A stretch of DNA of 64,000 nt from QHXQ01 sp963788965 (GCA_963788965.1 CAWBIK010000005.1:186001-250000), one strand, 5' to 3'. Shown: positions 1-10,190, counted from the stretch's first letter. Translations and numbers: made by a program. Notes: a model not told the origin generated them from the letters alone.

Positions 1-1
1 G

Positions 2-880
2 CTGACTGATTTAGCGGCGCAGCCGCGCGTCTCGCAGGCGGCGCTCGCGGAGATGCGTCGTGTCTATGGGCTGGATCAACCGTTCGCCGTGCGCTACTTG
101 CGCTGGCTCGGCGGCGTGGCGCGCGGCGAGTTGGGTTATTCGCACTACTATCACACGCCCGTCCAGACGATCATCGGTCCGCGTCTTGTGCGGACGCTGC
201 TGCTCGCGGTTGTGGCGCTCGCTATCGCGTGGTCAATCGCGCTGACGCTCGGCACGTTGGCGGCGCGACGGCGCGGCAGTTGGCTCGACAAGTTGTGCGA
301 GGTGATCGTGTTGTTGACGGCTTCGCTGCCGCGCCTTGTGTTGGCGTTGGCGGCGCTCGCGTTGGCGGCGCGCACGGGCCTCTTTATGGTCGGCACGCAG
401 GCGGCCGGATTGGCGGCGGAGATCGGCAACCCGGCGCGCATCTTTGTGCCCGCGTTGGTGCTGGCCGTGCCGCTGGTGGCGCTCTTTCTGGCGCAGACGC
501 GCGAGGGGTTGGGCGCGGCGCTGGCGGAAGACTTCGTGCGGGTCGCGCGGGCGAAGGGTTTGCCGGAGCGCACGGTCGTCTTGCGCCACGCGTTGCGCGC
601 GGCCCTGAATCCGCTAATCACGATCTTCGGTTACTCGCTCGGCAGCGTGGTCAGCGGCTCGATCATTGTGGAGATGGTGTTGGGCTGGCCCGGCTTCGGC
701 CAGTTGAGCGTGGCCGCCGTGCAGACCCGCGACGTGGCGTTGCTGTTGGGCGTCGTGCTCATCACGGCGACGGCGGTGCTGGCGGGCAACCTGCTCGCGG
801 ACATACTGCTGCGCTTAAACGATCCGCGCCTGCGCGCACAGCACGCGCGCACGACGACCGCGCTCGACTCAGCCGCATGA
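2..880 (+). CDS. Peptide/nickel-type ABC transporter permease (DppB-like), 5' partial
   Basis: Inner-membrane subunit of a peptide-type ABC importer. The reading frame is already open at base 2, so the gene starts outside the window and the ATG at 53 is internal. The visible part begins just before the conserved 'YGLD.P' stretch typical of DppB/GsiC permeases, followed by several hydrophobic segments. The cytoplasmic coupling loop is seen as 'ALAEDFVRVARAKGL', and 'ALNPLITIFGY' follows. The stop overlaps the next permease start (ATGA), so the two are translationally coupled. Substrate cannot be told from the sequence; the binding protein and ATPases must lie upstream. Family call is firm. Confidence 0.9.
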   Translation: MTDLAAQPRVSQAALAEMRRVYGLDQPFAVRYLRWLGGVARGELGYSHYYHTPVQTIIGPRLVRTLLLAVVALAIAWSIALTLGTLAARRRGSWLDKLCEVIVLLTASLPRLVLALAALALAARTGLFMVGTQAAGLAAEIGNPARIFVPALVLAVPLVALFLAQTREGLGAALAEDFVRVARAKGLPERTVVLRHALRAALNPLITIFGYSLGSVVSGSIIVEMVLGWPGFGQLSVAAVQTRDVALLLGVVLITATAVLAGNLLADILLRLNDPRLRAQHARTTTALDSAA

Positions 881-1995
881 CTAACGCGCACGATGGCGAC
901 GACGCACACGTCCATGCGCCGCGCCGACGGCGACGCCGCCGCGCACGCTTACTTGTGGGCGTCAGCATAGTGGTGCTGTTCTACTTCGTCGCGCTGTGCG
1001 GAGACTTCATCGCGCCTTACGATTACCGCGCGCAGTCGCGCCGCGAGTTGTCCGCCCCGGCCACGCCGCTGCACTTCCGGGATGCGACGGGCCGTTGGCA
1101 CGCGCGCCCTTTCATCTACGCGCGTCGTTTGATCGATCCGCTCGCGCGTACTTACGCGGAAGACACAACGCGCACTTATCCGCTCGCGCTCTTGCCGCGC
1201 GGCGAACCTTATCGCCTGTTCGGTCTGCTTGAGACGGAGCGCCACCTGTTCGGCGTGCAGGCGACGACGAACAATGCCACGATGGACGGAGCGGACGCCA
1301 CGCCGCGCGTCTATCTGTTGGGCACTGATGCGAGCGGGCGTGATCGTCTGTCGCGGCTGTTGCGTGCGACGCGTTTCTCGCTGCTGGTCGGTCCTGTGGG
1401 CACGCTGCTCGCGGGCGCACTCGGTATATTGATCGGTTGCGTGGCGGGCTATGCCGGACGCACGACGGATGCGCTCTTGATGCGCGCGGCCGACGCGATG
1501 ATGGCGTTGCCTGAGTTGGTGCTGATCCTCGCGGCGCGCGCCGCCTTCCCCATTGCGCTTGAGCCTAAGCAAGCGGCCCTGTTGCTCATCGTCATCTTCA
1601 TCGCGGTCGGGTGGGCCGAGACGGCGCGGGTGACGCGCGGGCTGGTGTTGGCCTTGCGACGGCGCGAGTTCGTGCTCGCAGCCGTGGGGCTAGGCTTGAG
1701 CGAGTCGCGCATACTGTTCCGGCACATCCTGCCGAACGCCGCGCGCCCGCTCGTCGTGCAAGTGTCGCTGATGCTGCCCGCGTTCCTGCTAGCCGAAACG
1801 GCGCTCTCTTATCTCGGTGTCGGCGTGCAAGAACCGGAGGTGAGTTGGGGCAACATGCTCGTCGAAGCGAACGACATGACGCAACTCGGCGCGCAGCCGT
1901 TAGTCCTGCTCGCGCCCGCCGCCGTCATCTTCGTCTTCGTCCTCGGCGTGCGCCTCTTGAGCGACGGTTTGAAGGAAGCGACCGACGCGCGTTAA
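877..1995 (+). CDS. Peptide/nickel-type ABC transporter permease (DppC-like)
   Basis: Second permease of the same importer, about 372 residues. The ATG at 877 overlaps the upstream stop in ATGA; the same frame is open far upstream but that part is out-of-frame translation of the first permease. An arginine-rich N-terminus precedes the first membrane helix, then an unusually long extracytoplasmic insert of about 110 residues before 'YLLGTDASGRDRLSRLL', the hallmark of DppC-type subunits. The coupling loop reads 'RREFVLAAVGLGLSESRI' and 'LSYLGVGVQEPEVSWGNML' closes the family signature. The long insert matches a subset of DppC-like permeases. Substrate unknown. Confidence 0.92.
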   Translation: MTNAHDGDDAHVHAPRRRRRRRARLLVGVSIVVLFYFVALCGDFIAPYDYRAQSRRELSAPATPLHFRDATGRWHARPFIYARRLIDPLARTYAEDTTRTYPLALLPRGEPYRLFGLLETERHLFGVQATTNNATMDGADATPRVYLLGTDASGRDRLSRLLRATRFSLLVGPVGTLLAGALGILIGCVAGYAGRTTDALLMRAADAMMALPELVLILAARAAFPIALEPKQAALLLIVIFIAVGWAETARVTRGLVLALRRREFVLAAVGLGLSESRILFRHILPNAARPLVVQVSLMLPAFLLAETALSYLGVGVQEPEVSWGNMLVEANDMTQLGAQPLVLLAPAAVIFVFVLGVRLLSDGLKEATDAR

Positions 1996-2217
1996 CACTG
2001 ACCCGCGCCCCGTCGCTCCTGCACGCCGCCCCGCCACGTTTTCACCCCGCACGGCTCGATTCACACGGGGCTTATGCACTTGACAAACCCATTGCCTTAT
2101 ATCACTCACGACGCTTAGTGCCGCATCCTAAACACATCCGTATCAGGGACAATGTCATCGTTAATTTGGGGGCTGCTCTGTAAGGCTTCCCCGCCCGCTG
2201 AGATACTGTGTTGCGAG

Positions 2218-3192
2218 TCAAGCAGATTTTGCCCACGTTGGATCGAACGGCTTGCCCGTCTTCAACCCTCCATAAGCGAGATGCACGAGCTTGCGCATCA
2301 CCGCGCAGATGACACTCTTCTTGCCCTTGCCGCGCTTGCGCAACCCATCAGCCCACTGTTGAAAGAAGGGGCTGCACCGCAGCGCCGTGATCGCCGGCCA
2401 GTAGAGCGCACGCCTGAGTCGAGCATTACCGATCTTTGACAGCCGTGCTTGCACTCGCACAGAACTCCCTGACTGCCGCACACGCGGCACCAGTCCGGCA
2501 TAAGCGGCGACCTGTCGTGCGCTCCCGTACTGCTTGATGTCCGTGACCTCAGAGAGCAAGCGGGCGGCGGTCGTCTCCGCAATACCTGGGATGGAGTCGA
2601 GCAACTCGCGCTGGCGCTTGAGTCTGGGATGATGGTTGATGTGCTGGCGGATCAACTCCTCTGCCCGCTTGATCTGCTCATTGAGGTGCGCGCGCAGTGC
2701 TTCAACACTCCAGCGCACCACGTCAACCGTGAGCCCTGAGGAGAGCCGGTTCTCTTCCATGACGCGCATCTCGACCAAAGACTCCAGACGGCGCACAAGT
2801 GCCTGGAGGGCGCGCACTGCTTCGGGCACCGGGGGCCAGGCAGGCGGCATCTGCGCTTGGCAGAAGCGGGCGATCAGTTCGGCATCCACGCGGTCGGTCT
2901 GCGTGCGCGACAGCCGGCTCTGGGCGAAGGCTTTTGTCGCGGCCGGGTTGATTATGCTCACCTGATGACCCTCGCGATGAAGAGAAAGGGCGAGAGCTTC
3001 GCCGTAAGGGCCGGTGGCTTCCATGCAGGCGTGGACACACCCAACGCCCCGGCGCGAGAGCCACCCACGCAGTTGCTCGAAGCCAGCTTCGTTGTTGCGA
3101 AAGACTTTGTGGCGGAGTTTGCCTTGAGGGTTGATGAGGCAGACATTGAACTTTAGTTTCGCGATGTCAATGCCAAGTGCCGGTGCTGTCAT
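2218..3192 (-). CDS. IS110-family transposase (DEDD recombinase)
   Basis: A 324-residue transposase that appears complete. The N-terminal RuvC-like DEDD domain starts 'LGIDIAKLKFNVCL' with the first catalytic Asp, then 'ACMEATGPYGE' and 'TDRVDAELIARF'. The C-terminal Transposase_20 domain has 'SIPGIAETTAARLLSEV', 'YAGLVPRVRQSGSS' and 'IGNARLRRALYWPA', which carries the serine region needed for strand exchange in this family. Length is normal for IS110. It is about 70% similar by eye to the frameshifted copy at 51147-52120. Its own 227-bp 5' non-coding region probably encodes the guide RNA. Confidence 0.95.
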   Translation of the reverse strand: MTAPALGIDIAKLKFNVCLINPQGKLRHKVFRNNEAGFEQLRGWLSRRGVGCVHACMEATGPYGEALALSLHREGHQVSIINPAATKAFAQSRLSRTQTDRVDAELIARFCQAQMPPAWPPVPEAVRALQALVRRLESLVEMRVMEENRLSSGLTVDVVRWSVEALRAHLNEQIKRAEELIRQHINHHPRLKRQRELLDSIPGIAETTAARLLSEVTDIKQYGSARQVAAYAGLVPRVRQSGSSVRVQARLSKIGNARLRRALYWPAITALRCSPFFQQWADGLRKRGKGKKSVICAVMRKLVHLAYGGLKTGKPFDPTWAKSA

Positions 3193-3419
3193 TGCGGTTA
3201 ACGCCTGTTTGAGGCGGCGCGGGTCAAACTTGCAGCTGCAAGCTCAGCTCAAGCATGTGCGCGGCTTTGGATACTGTCCGACCGCGCTGCGCTCGCTAGG
3301 GTGGAGGCCGGGAGCTTCTCTCAGCCACTAACTCTCGCAGGTCATAATTCGGGCACAGCTTCTCCGGCATCCTTTACGACTAAAGCTTGCTGCTTTAGCC
3401 TCCATCCGTCAACATACAA
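3193..3419 (-). ncRNA. Putative bridge RNA region of IS110 copy A
   Basis: Non-coding left end, read on the minus strand towards the transposase. It carries a perfect 7-bp stem-loop at 3380-3398 (CTAAAGC, loop TTGCT, GCTTTAG). Copy C has the corresponding hairpin at almost the same distance upstream of its transposase start (188 versus 190 bp), with three compensatory base-pair changes. About 78 bp upstream of the transposase start, GATACTGT (3270-3277) repeats the right-end sequence at 2202-2209, as expected of a donor-binding loop. CTCCGGC (3362-3368) near the hairpin resembles the attC target. The structure is seen; the function is inferred from the IS110 family. Confidence 0.6.
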
Positions 3420-3437
3420 ATTCCGGCGTTAGATGCT
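3420..3437. repeat. attC site, right part (interrupted by IS110 copy A)
   Basis: ATTCCGGCGTTAGATGC carries the integron core site GTTAGATGC (3428-3436). Its left neighbour before IS insertion was CGCCCGCTGA at 2192-2201; the joined sequence matches attC right arms elsewhere in the window. The core is complementary to GCATCTAA at 4363-4370, marking 3429 to about 4432 as one gene cassette. The left arm of this attC upstream of 2192 is not clear. Confidence 0.7.
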
Positions 3438-3493
3438 CGTTTAATGTCGCCTGTGTCTAACTAATGGTCTAACAAATTGTTAAGGAAGACCCG

Positions 3494-4327
3494 ATGATCA
3501 CCACAGATATTATCTCCATTGATACCGCGGAACCGGGCTTTGTCAACGTCCACTACGTCCAAGTTGACGACGGTATAGACATGGGGGGGTGGCTCTGCAT
3601 CGAGCAGGAGAGCGTGCCCACGGTCGCAGAGTTGCTGCATGCGTGTCTGAACATCTATGCCTTTCCTAAAACCGAACGCCGGTGTGGGCACGACACCTTT
3701 GTAGTTTATGAGTCAGGGCCAGAGCAACGACCCATCACTAACATATTGAATCAACGGCCACCCGATGGGGTGCCGCATAGCGGGGTGTCCGGTCTGATGA
3801 TGACTCGGTTAGCCGCCGAAGACTTGGTAAGGCAACTGTTAGCCTTGCCCGCTGGAACCAGCAATGGGCTAAGTCAGATAACTACCGCACTAAATCAGCA
3901 GCTCTGGGCAGCCGCCGTAGGCGGAAACTTGGACGCCATCAGTACTGCCCTGCGTCAAGGTGCTGACGTCAATGCGCGCAGCCAGTATGGGGATAGCGCA
4001 TTGAACATGGCGGCGGAGCATGGATATGTGGATGCCGTCGAGGTTTTACTCAAAGCTGGCGCTGAGATTGAAAATCTAGGTGGAGCGGACAAAACGCCGC
4101 TGATGAGCGCCGCTTTCGCCGGGCGCATTAAAGTAGTGGAATTACTATTGCGCCACGACGCCCGTATCAACCGCGACTTGCTCAACACCCTACAACTCAA
4201 AGTCAACATTTTGGCAGAAAATGCTGAGGCGGGGATGGTCCAGCCGGTCGAAGCGGAGGCGTGGCGCAGATTTTTGGATTTTATGGTCGAGAGCTGGCAG
4301 ACGCAGAATGTGCAAGGTGCTTCATAA
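3494..4327 (+). CDS. Ankyrin-repeat protein in an integron gene cassette
   Basis: 277 residues, start supported by AAGGAAG 7-8 bases upstream of the ATG. The N-terminal 135 residues match no family I recognise ('GGWLCIEQESVPTVAELL'). The C-terminal part holds two to three ankyrin repeats: 'AAAVGGNLDAISTALRQGAD', 'ALNMAAEHGYVDAVEVLLKA' and 'PLMSAAFAGRIKVVELLL'. No signal peptide, so probably cytoplasmic and binding a partner protein. It lies between a cassette core site (3428) and a complementary inverse core (4363), runs in the usual cassette orientation and is less GC-rich than its neighbours, all pointing to acquisition as a mobile cassette. Molecular role unknown. Confidence 0.82.
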   Translation: MITTDIISIDTAEPGFVNVHYVQVDDGIDMGGWLCIEQESVPTVAELLHACLNIYAFPKTERRCGHDTFVVYESGPEQRPITNILNQRPPDGVPHSGVSGLMMTRLAAEDLVRQLLALPAGTSNGLSQITTALNQQLWAAAVGGNLDAISTALRQGADVNARSQYGDSALNMAAEHGYVDAVEVLLKAGAEIENLGGADKTPLMSAAFAGRIKVVELLLRHDARINRDLLNTLQLKVNILAENAEAGMVQPVEAEAWRRFLDFMVESWQTQNVQGAS

Positions 4328-4360
4328 CGTTGGCTGTACAGCTAGAACTTATAAGATCAG

Positions 4361-4432
4361 GCGCATCTAATAACTCATTCAACCGGAGCGAAATCAGCTT
4401 GCCTTTCATCCGCGAGAATTGGATGCTTGGTT
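4361..4432. repeat. attC site, left half (right half lost)
   Basis: GCATCTAATAACTCATTCAACCGGAGCG has the inverse core and left arm of an attC, and is followed by the 'TTTCATCCG' loop region also seen in the other sites here. The right arm is missing; an IS256 end begins at about 4431. The inverse core is the complement of the cassette's own start (GTTAGATGC at 3428). Confidence 0.65.
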
Positions 4433-4741
4433 AATGTGAGTTCGACGTAAGCGAACTCAGAAAACAAGCTCTAACTGGAGTGTTTTGGACCCGGTGCATC
4501 GGCAGGAGTCCGTGTTCCTCGGCCCTAAGTTTGATTCTGTGTAAGTAGGTTTGAACTGAGTCCCCCATCGGCACTCGCCCGTCGAACAAAATAGCGAACT
4601 GGTTGAGTGCCGCACTCCAGTTCGGGATGGGCATCGTCCACCGCTTGTTGGTGTTGCGTAAGGCCAAGTATAGCAGCTTGAAGACCGCCTCGTCCGACGG
4701 AAAGAGCGACCGAGTCTGGGGAGTGACTAAACCGGCATCGG
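4431..4741 (-). pseudogene. IS256-family (mutator) transposase, C-terminal remnant
   Basis: The minus strand encodes the end of an IS256-type transposase: 'FPSDEAVFKLLYLALRN' followed by 'RWTMPIPNWSAALNQFAIL' and 'FDGRVP', the conserved C-terminus of the Transposase_mut family. Only about 100 residues remain; the catalytic DDE part is absent. It abuts the attC left half on one side and an IS1-like remnant on the other. The element end (TTAATGTGAGTTCGACGTAAG, 4431-4451) recurs with two mismatches at 15340-15360. Confidence 0.75.
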
Positions 4742-4759
4742 TGCGATATAACGCTCCGC

Positions 4760-5083
4760 ATGCATCAATGCCCCTATTGCCAAGCTACCGAACGGCAGAT
4801 CAAAGCCGGGCAGAATCGCGCCGGGAGTCAACGTCTCCAATGCCGTTCGTGCGACCGGCACTACACGCCTGCGCCACGCCCGAACGGCTACCCCGACGAG
4901 GTGCGGGTGCAAGCCATCCGACTCTACTTGGAAGGCACGAACTTCCGCCGCATCGGGCGCTTGCTCAGCGTTAATCACCAGTCGGTCGTCAACTGGGTCA
5001 ACTCATACCACGCGCGTCTACCACCGGCACCCAAGGGTGCGCCCAAGCCTGAAACCCTCAAACTCGACGAACTCTACAGCTAG
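4760..5083 (+). pseudogene. IS1-family transposase, N-terminal fragment
   Basis: About 107 residues corresponding to the InsA-like zinc-ribbon and HTH region. The ribbon is 'CPYC' with 'CRSC' about 20 residues later, followed by 'RLYLEGTNFRRIGRLLSVNH' and 'SVVNWVNSYH'. It stops at 'LKLDELYS', just where the DDE catalytic domain should begin, so it cannot be active. A second, differently truncated IS1-type remnant with the homologous 'LDVDELF' sequence is on the minus strand at 50224-50479. Confidence 0.75.
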
Positions 5084-5262
5084 AAATCACCGTCGTACAA
5101 GGCGCTAATGATGGCTGCCTCCAACCTTGGGTCGTGGGTCGTGGCCGGGTGCACGCGCCGCAGCCCTGCCGGACGCGCCACACGGCTCGTCTCGACGGTG
5201 TTGCCGTTCGCCAATGAAATTAAGACGAGGCTGAAGATAGCCGGGAGTAAGTGTTTCCGCAT
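5080..5262 (-). pseudogene. Small exported-protein fragment
   Basis: The minus-strand frame from ATG 5262 gives about 60 residues with a good Sec signal ('MRKHLLPAIFSLVLISLANG') and a short tail ending 'AAIISALYDGDF'. The frame is open upstream to an ATG at 5295. It ends exactly where the IS1 remnant ends, so it may be a gene truncated by that element. No Shine-Dalgarno is obvious. It could also be a chance ORF. Confidence 0.35.
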
Positions 5263-5352
5263 GATTGAAATAATACCATTCCCATGACCATGCACACGCG
5301 GCTATCGTGATTTTGCTGGGATGGAATGCACGCAAACACAGGTCACGGCGGT

Positions 5353-5455
5353 TCTGGTGCAAAATTTCAATTGGCTACAAGATAGGGGCAGCGTAGGCAG
5401 CATTATCTACTCTATCTGGTAGCCAGTTGCAACTACTCGACCTATTTGCACCAGA
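5353..5455. repeat. MITE-like 103-bp inverted-repeat element (copy 1)
   Basis: Perfect 11-bp terminal inverted repeats, TCTGGTGCAAA and TTTGCACCAGA, bound a 103-bp AT-richer segment. The left part reads GTGCAAAATTTC then TTGGCTACAA, closely similar to the left part of the 101-bp element at 40928-41028. An inner pair (GGCTAC / GTAGCC) adds further stem potential. No coding capacity. Confidence 0.55.
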
Positions 5456-5478
5456 GTCGGCTCATGCTTCTCACTGCC

Positions 5479-7495
5479 CTAGATGCGTGGCCGGACGCGG
5501 AGTTCGGGTGCCGGGCGCGGCGCGCCGTCGGCAAAACTCTGCGTTGTCCGCGCGCGCTCCTGCTCCCACTCCTCCGCCAGTTCCAGCAGCCGCCTGGTGA
5601 GGCGCTCGGCGAAGTCCCGCTGGTCGGGTTCGGTTAAGCGGTAGCCGGGCGGCGGGGCTGTATGCGCGCGCGTGATTAGCGTCATGTATGGTGTATCTTC
5701 CGCTAGCGGCGACCCGGAGGCGTGCCGCAGATCGCGTAGTAGCTGTTCGATCAGCGATAGCGTGGAGCGGTATCTGAGCCAACGGTGATTGTCCCAAGTG
5801 AGCGGACTGCCATCTTGGCCGGTAAAACGCTCGCGTAGCTTGACGCCGGCAAAGCGGCCGCGCTCGCTCAGGCCGAGGATGATGTGCTCAGGCATGTTGA
5901 GGTTCAGTCCGCCTTCGTCTTCGCTCTGGAAAATATGCACGACCCGGTCGCGGTAACCGGGCACGCGCACTTGCGCGTTGTCCGCCCAGTTGTACATCGT
6001 GTTGACGAGCGCGCCGAAGAAACCAGTGAGCCGCGCGAAGGCCGCAGTCTTCGCGTCGAACCGATCCCACGCGTCGGCGCGGCCCGCCCCGTTGGTGCGG
6101 ACGAGGTAGGAGTTCTGACTCTCGTCTTTGGGGTCGCGCGGATGGTCCGGGTGAAAGCTTTGCAGGTCGATGCCGAAGGTGGGCCAGCGCGGCAGGGGCC
6201 GGTCGAAGAAGTGGATGGGAAAGTTGCTGCTGATACCGCCATCGGCGAAGACGCAGCGTTCGAGTTTCGGCGCCCGCGCCTGGCCGGTCTGCGCGTCTGT
6301 CAGCACGCGCGAACGGTCAACCGTCCAGAGCGGCACGGCGCTGATGAGGACGGGGAAACTCAGACTCATTCGCGCGGCGATAACGATGGGCATGTGTTCC
6401 GGGGCCGGCAGCGGCTTGCGCGGCTCGAAACTCTGCCACTCGGCCGCCTGCTCGGCGCGCTGCTTGGGCGTGGTCTGCGTCAACTGGCGTGGGTGGTCGG
6501 CCAACCACTGCATGACGTAAGCGGGGAAGAATTTCGGCCCACTCTGCGGGGTCGTAGAAGTATTCGGTGCTCTCGTCGTCGAAGGGCAAGCGGTAGGGGC
6601 GGCCGAGTGTGAGGTTAGTCGTCATCATCTGGAGCCGCACGCCCCACTCCGCGCGCGGCAAGCACTGCTGGTCGAGGTTGCTAGCCGCGCCCCACAGGTC
6701 GCCGAACGTCAGTGGCGCGGTGCGCGCCGGCTTGCCGGCGATGCGGTCGATCTCATCGGCCAGCCACGTCGTCAACACAGGCCGAGCATCGTTGCCTTCA
6801 GGGTCGAGTAATCCCGTCGTCAGCCCGTAGAAATTTTGGCTAAGCCCGGAGCCGACTCGGCTGCCGACACCGAAGGCGACAAAGATGCTGGCGACTATAG
6901 CGATGAAGGCCAGGATAAAAAGGCTGCCGTAGCCGAACAGCAGGGCGCGCGCCGCAAGGCCGGTGGCGTCGCCCCGACTCCCGAGCAGGAGGCTGGCACC
7001 GACGAGGGGCAGGACTAACAGGCAACCAACGACCACCCCGATGAACGCCGCCTGTGGGAAATTCCGCCACGCCGCGCAGATCAAGGCGAGCGCTTTTTTG
7101 AATCCTCCGCCAGTGACTTCGAGCGATGTGGTGAGGAGGTTGTAGAGCGGTTTAGTCGGTGGGTTAGCTTGGAAGAGGTGGCCGAGGTTACCGTCACGGG
7201 CGAGCCAGCCGGGCAGTGCTGCCAATCGTGCGTAACCGGCTGCACCGTCGCCCGCGCTTGCCCCTGTGCGCCGTTGGTATTCGGCAGCGGCCGCCGCCGC
7301 CGCGGCGATGGCCCCGGCGGACGCGCCGCCGATGCTCTTGAAGCTGTAGGTGCGCGCCAACTCACAGACGCCGAGCGGATAAGCCACGCCGCTCGTGATG
7401 CCGCCCTTCATGACGATATCGCAGAAGCGCCGGGCGTCGGCATACGCGCGCGGATCGTTGAGTGGCAACGCCGAGGCGGCAGAGGTCTCACTCAT
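5479..7495 (-). CDS. Patatin-like phospholipase with membrane segments (one frameshift)
   Basis: Serine lipase of the patatin family. The start at 7495 has AGGAG 8 bases upstream. The oxyanion glycines ('MKGGITSGVAYPLG') precede the nucleophile elbow GGASAG near residue 60. Two hydrophobic segments follow ('FIGVVVGCLLVLPLVGASLL' and 'SLFILAFIAIVASIFVAFGV'), and the catalytic Asp motif 'DGGISSNFP' lies in the second half. The frame changes near 6527 (GAAATTC where GAATTC would keep frame), so the halves 6317-7495 and 5479-6513 belong together. Catalytic dyad intact. Likely hydrolyses membrane lipids; substrate unknown. Total about 670 residues. Confidence 0.85.
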
Positions 7496-7798
7496 CTTTA
7501 TTCTCCTGTATGAAGTTGCCGGCGGCCCGCGGGGCGCGGCAGCGGTCGGTTGGGGGACAACTACTTTCGATTGCACTCATCTTGCCAGCGTGCGCTTGGC
7601 AGGCGGCATCATCGCCCTGCTTGACGGCTGCTCTCGAACTGGCAACCGTCGCGGATGTCGAACGGCCGGATGGATCACAAATGAGCAGCCCAGCGGAAGT
7701 GAAACGTGCTGCCGAACGCTAGGGCTCAGCCGTCCGAGTGCAGGCAGCCAAGCTGTGACGGCGGCTGTTTGAGAAACACGTTAGAACCGTTGTTGACT

Positions 7799-7945
7799 TT
7801 ATAGCAGTTCCTTTGGTGTGCTGCCCCTGGCCTCCCGACCGAAATAGAAGAGCTCGGCTTTGAGCCAGCGTGCTATCTGCCCGCCCGTCGCATGTTTAAG
7901 CACACAGCCGATCATGTACTCGACCGACGCCTGATCGGCTGAGAG
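7799..7945 (-). other. Unassigned short open stretch after the alkyl sulfatase
   Basis: The 464-bp gap 7496-7959 holds no recognisable gene. In its right part the minus strand is open and protein-like ('SADQASVEYMIGCVLKHATG', then 'GQIARWLKAELFYFGREA') to a stop at 7799. An ATG at 7915 would give 38 residues. It may be a fragment of an unrelated gene; no family was recognised. Confidence 0.2.
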
Positions 7946-7959
7946 TTGCTGCGATTTTC

Positions 7960-10148
7960 CTATGGCGTCCTATCGCCTATGCCCTCGGCATCGACCTTGT
8001 TTGACTCTACTTCCGCCACTAAATCTTGTTCTTGTCTAGGAGTGACGATATTGAAATTCGCTGGGAAGATATCGAGCAGGTCCAGGATAGCCGTCACCAA
8101 CGTGGGGTCGCCCTGCACTTGGATATCGCCCGCAGCGACCGCGCTATTAAATGCCTGACTCATGTCGGGGACAGTCGAAATTTGATTGAGCGTAGCGCGC
8201 GCGAGCGTCAGCGTAACCGCTGCCGGAGGCAGTTCACTTTGCGCCTCATAGCTGGTGTAAGGTAGCGTATAGTCTAATAACTCCAGCGCGTAAAACTCAG
8301 TAGGAGCACTGGTATTCGTAACGAGCCAGTTGATCGTGGTAGACGGAAGCTGGATTGCTTCCGCCTTCGGGGCATTGAAGCGCAGACCCATATAATCAAA
8401 GTACTGATCAAGCGTCATGGCGCTCATGACATCTGCGCTCAGGGGTTTAGAGCGGAGCAGTGGTGACACCCCATGGCGCAGTTCGAGGGCCCCATCAAAT
8501 AAACATTGCGCCATGGCCCGGACTCGGCTTGATAACCCATTTGCTCCAGCGCATCCGCCTGTAGCAGTTTCGCCTCAAGCGTAACAGGGTCCGGCGGGTG
8601 CGGACTGGAACTGTCCGGCGCGGCAAAGATCACATGGTTGACCACCTCTGCGACCCAGCGATAGTCGCCCTCGGCAAATGCCTTGTGCGCCCGGTCGAGC
8701 ACAGCCCGCGCGCCGCCCATGTACTCTACATACTTCCTTGCTGCATGCACCGGCGGCAGCGCATGCAGGGTGGCGGGGTTGGCATCGTACCAGCCTAGAT
8801 AGCGCTGATAAACTGCCTTCGAGTCATGATTGACGGTCCCGTAATAACCACGATTGTACCATTCAGACGAGAGGCTCTGTGGCAGGACAAGCAACTCGGA
8901 CAGCTCAATCATAGTGCGGCCGTGGTTCAACAGACGCAACGACTGGTCATGAATGTATTTGTAGAGGTCGCGCTGCTTTTTGAGAAAATACAAGATGTCA
9001 GAAGTATCGCTCCACATTGGCCAGTGGTGCTGCGCAAACAGAACCTCGATGTCTTTGGCGAACAGCTTGATCGCCGTATTGATAACTTTCCACCACGACG
9101 CCGCATTACGCACCTGCGCGCCCCGGAGCGAATACAGGTTGTGGAGGTTATGGGTCATGTCTTCCGCCGCGCACAGCGCCTTGAACTGCGGGAAATAAAA
9201 GAGCATTTCGGCCGGCGCTTCCGTGTCCTGCGCCAACTGGAAGATAAGGTCCACTCCATCGATAGTGCGTTCTTCGAGGCTCTCTGTAATAACGCAGTCC
9301 TTTGAGGGCGGAATCAGGCCGCTTTGACCGACCGAGATGCCTTTCCCCAACCCGCCATCTACCTGTCCCTTATCGCCTTTGTGCAGTAACGCACCATACA
9401 TATAAGTAGCACGACGCCCCATCGCGTTACCGGCATAAACGTTTTCGCTGACCGCGTGATCGAGAAAGCCGTCGGGCGCATAGACCTTGACAGTGCCTGC
9501 CTCTACATCCTCATCGCTCACTACACCTCTGACGCCGCCGTAGTGGTCGATGTGGCTATGCGTATAAATGACCGCAACTACCGGCGCTTGCTGCGCCGTT
9601 AGGTTGCGGGCTTGGTAATAAAGATGCACTGCTGCCTTAGCCGTTTCTGATGAAATGAGCGGATCGATGACGATAATGCCTGTATCTGTTTCGACAATCG
9701 TCATGTTTGACAGATCGAAAGCGCGCACCTGATAGATCCCCTTCGTGACCTGCTGACCATTCAATTCATAGGTGCGGGTCGTCACTTGGAACAATCCGTT
9801 GTTCATGTTGATTTGCGCTTGACGCCATAAACTCGGATTGACTGTGGCGGGGGCCTCCTGCGGTTGCGTCCCTAGTAAAAACGCATAATGTCCCAGGTTC
9901 CAAATCGGCACTGGGGGCTTCTCATTCTTGATCTTGACTTCATCTACAGGCTCATTCGTCATCTGCCCATCAGCGGTCAGCGTGGCGATAAAGCCCCGTT
10001 GCGCGTCTGTGTAATCTTGTGTATTTGAGAAGTTCAGCTCTTGCGCTACCTTTTTATTAGCCGCAATAGTGTATGGGGAAGCATGCTTGGGTAGTTTGTT
10101 GTCCAGTCCGGGCATTATTGGCCGCTGCTCTTGAGGGTTCTGGTCCAT
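7960..10148 (-). CDS. Alkyl sulfatase, metallo-beta-lactamase fold (SdsA1/BDS1-type; one frameshift)
   Basis: Hydrolyses alkyl sulfate esters such as SDS-like surfactants. The binuclear zinc site is the MBL motif THSHIDHYGG near residues 196-205, followed by 'AEDMTHNLHNLYSLRGAQVR', typical of this family. An alkyl-sulfatase dimerisation region ('RYLGWYDANPATLHALPP', 'YVEYMGGA') and a C-terminal SCP2-like domain complete the architecture. The frame is lost near 8490, where GGGGCCC should have one more G; the second frame (7960-8514) continues 'ALELRHGVSPLLRSKPLSAD'. No signal peptide seen. Total about 725 residues, slightly longer than the family norm. Divergent to a type I sulfatase. Confidence 0.88.
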
Positions 10149-10190
10149 CTATGTTCTCCTAGATATGAAGCTGCACAGCAGGAGTAGCAA

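Larger units (their letters stand above)
2202..3419 (-). mobile_element. IS110-family insertion sequence (copy A), inserted in an attC site
   Basis: A 1,218-bp element. The ends were set by comparison with the related copy at 51131-52349: on the + strand both begin GATACTGTG and end GTCAACATACAA, and the flanks diverge immediately outside. Removing it joins CGCCCGCTGA to ATTCCGGCGTTAGATGC, which recreates the right arm of an attC site almost identical to the intact sites ending at 35460 and 50590. Like other IS110 elements it has no obvious terminal inverted repeats and no visible target duplication. Boundaries may be off by 1-2 nt. Confidence 0.85.

Noticed and set aside
229..876. Upstream extension of the second permease frame
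   Set aside because: Gly/Arg/Ala-rich out-of-frame translation of the first permease; the ATGA overlap at 877 is the natural start.
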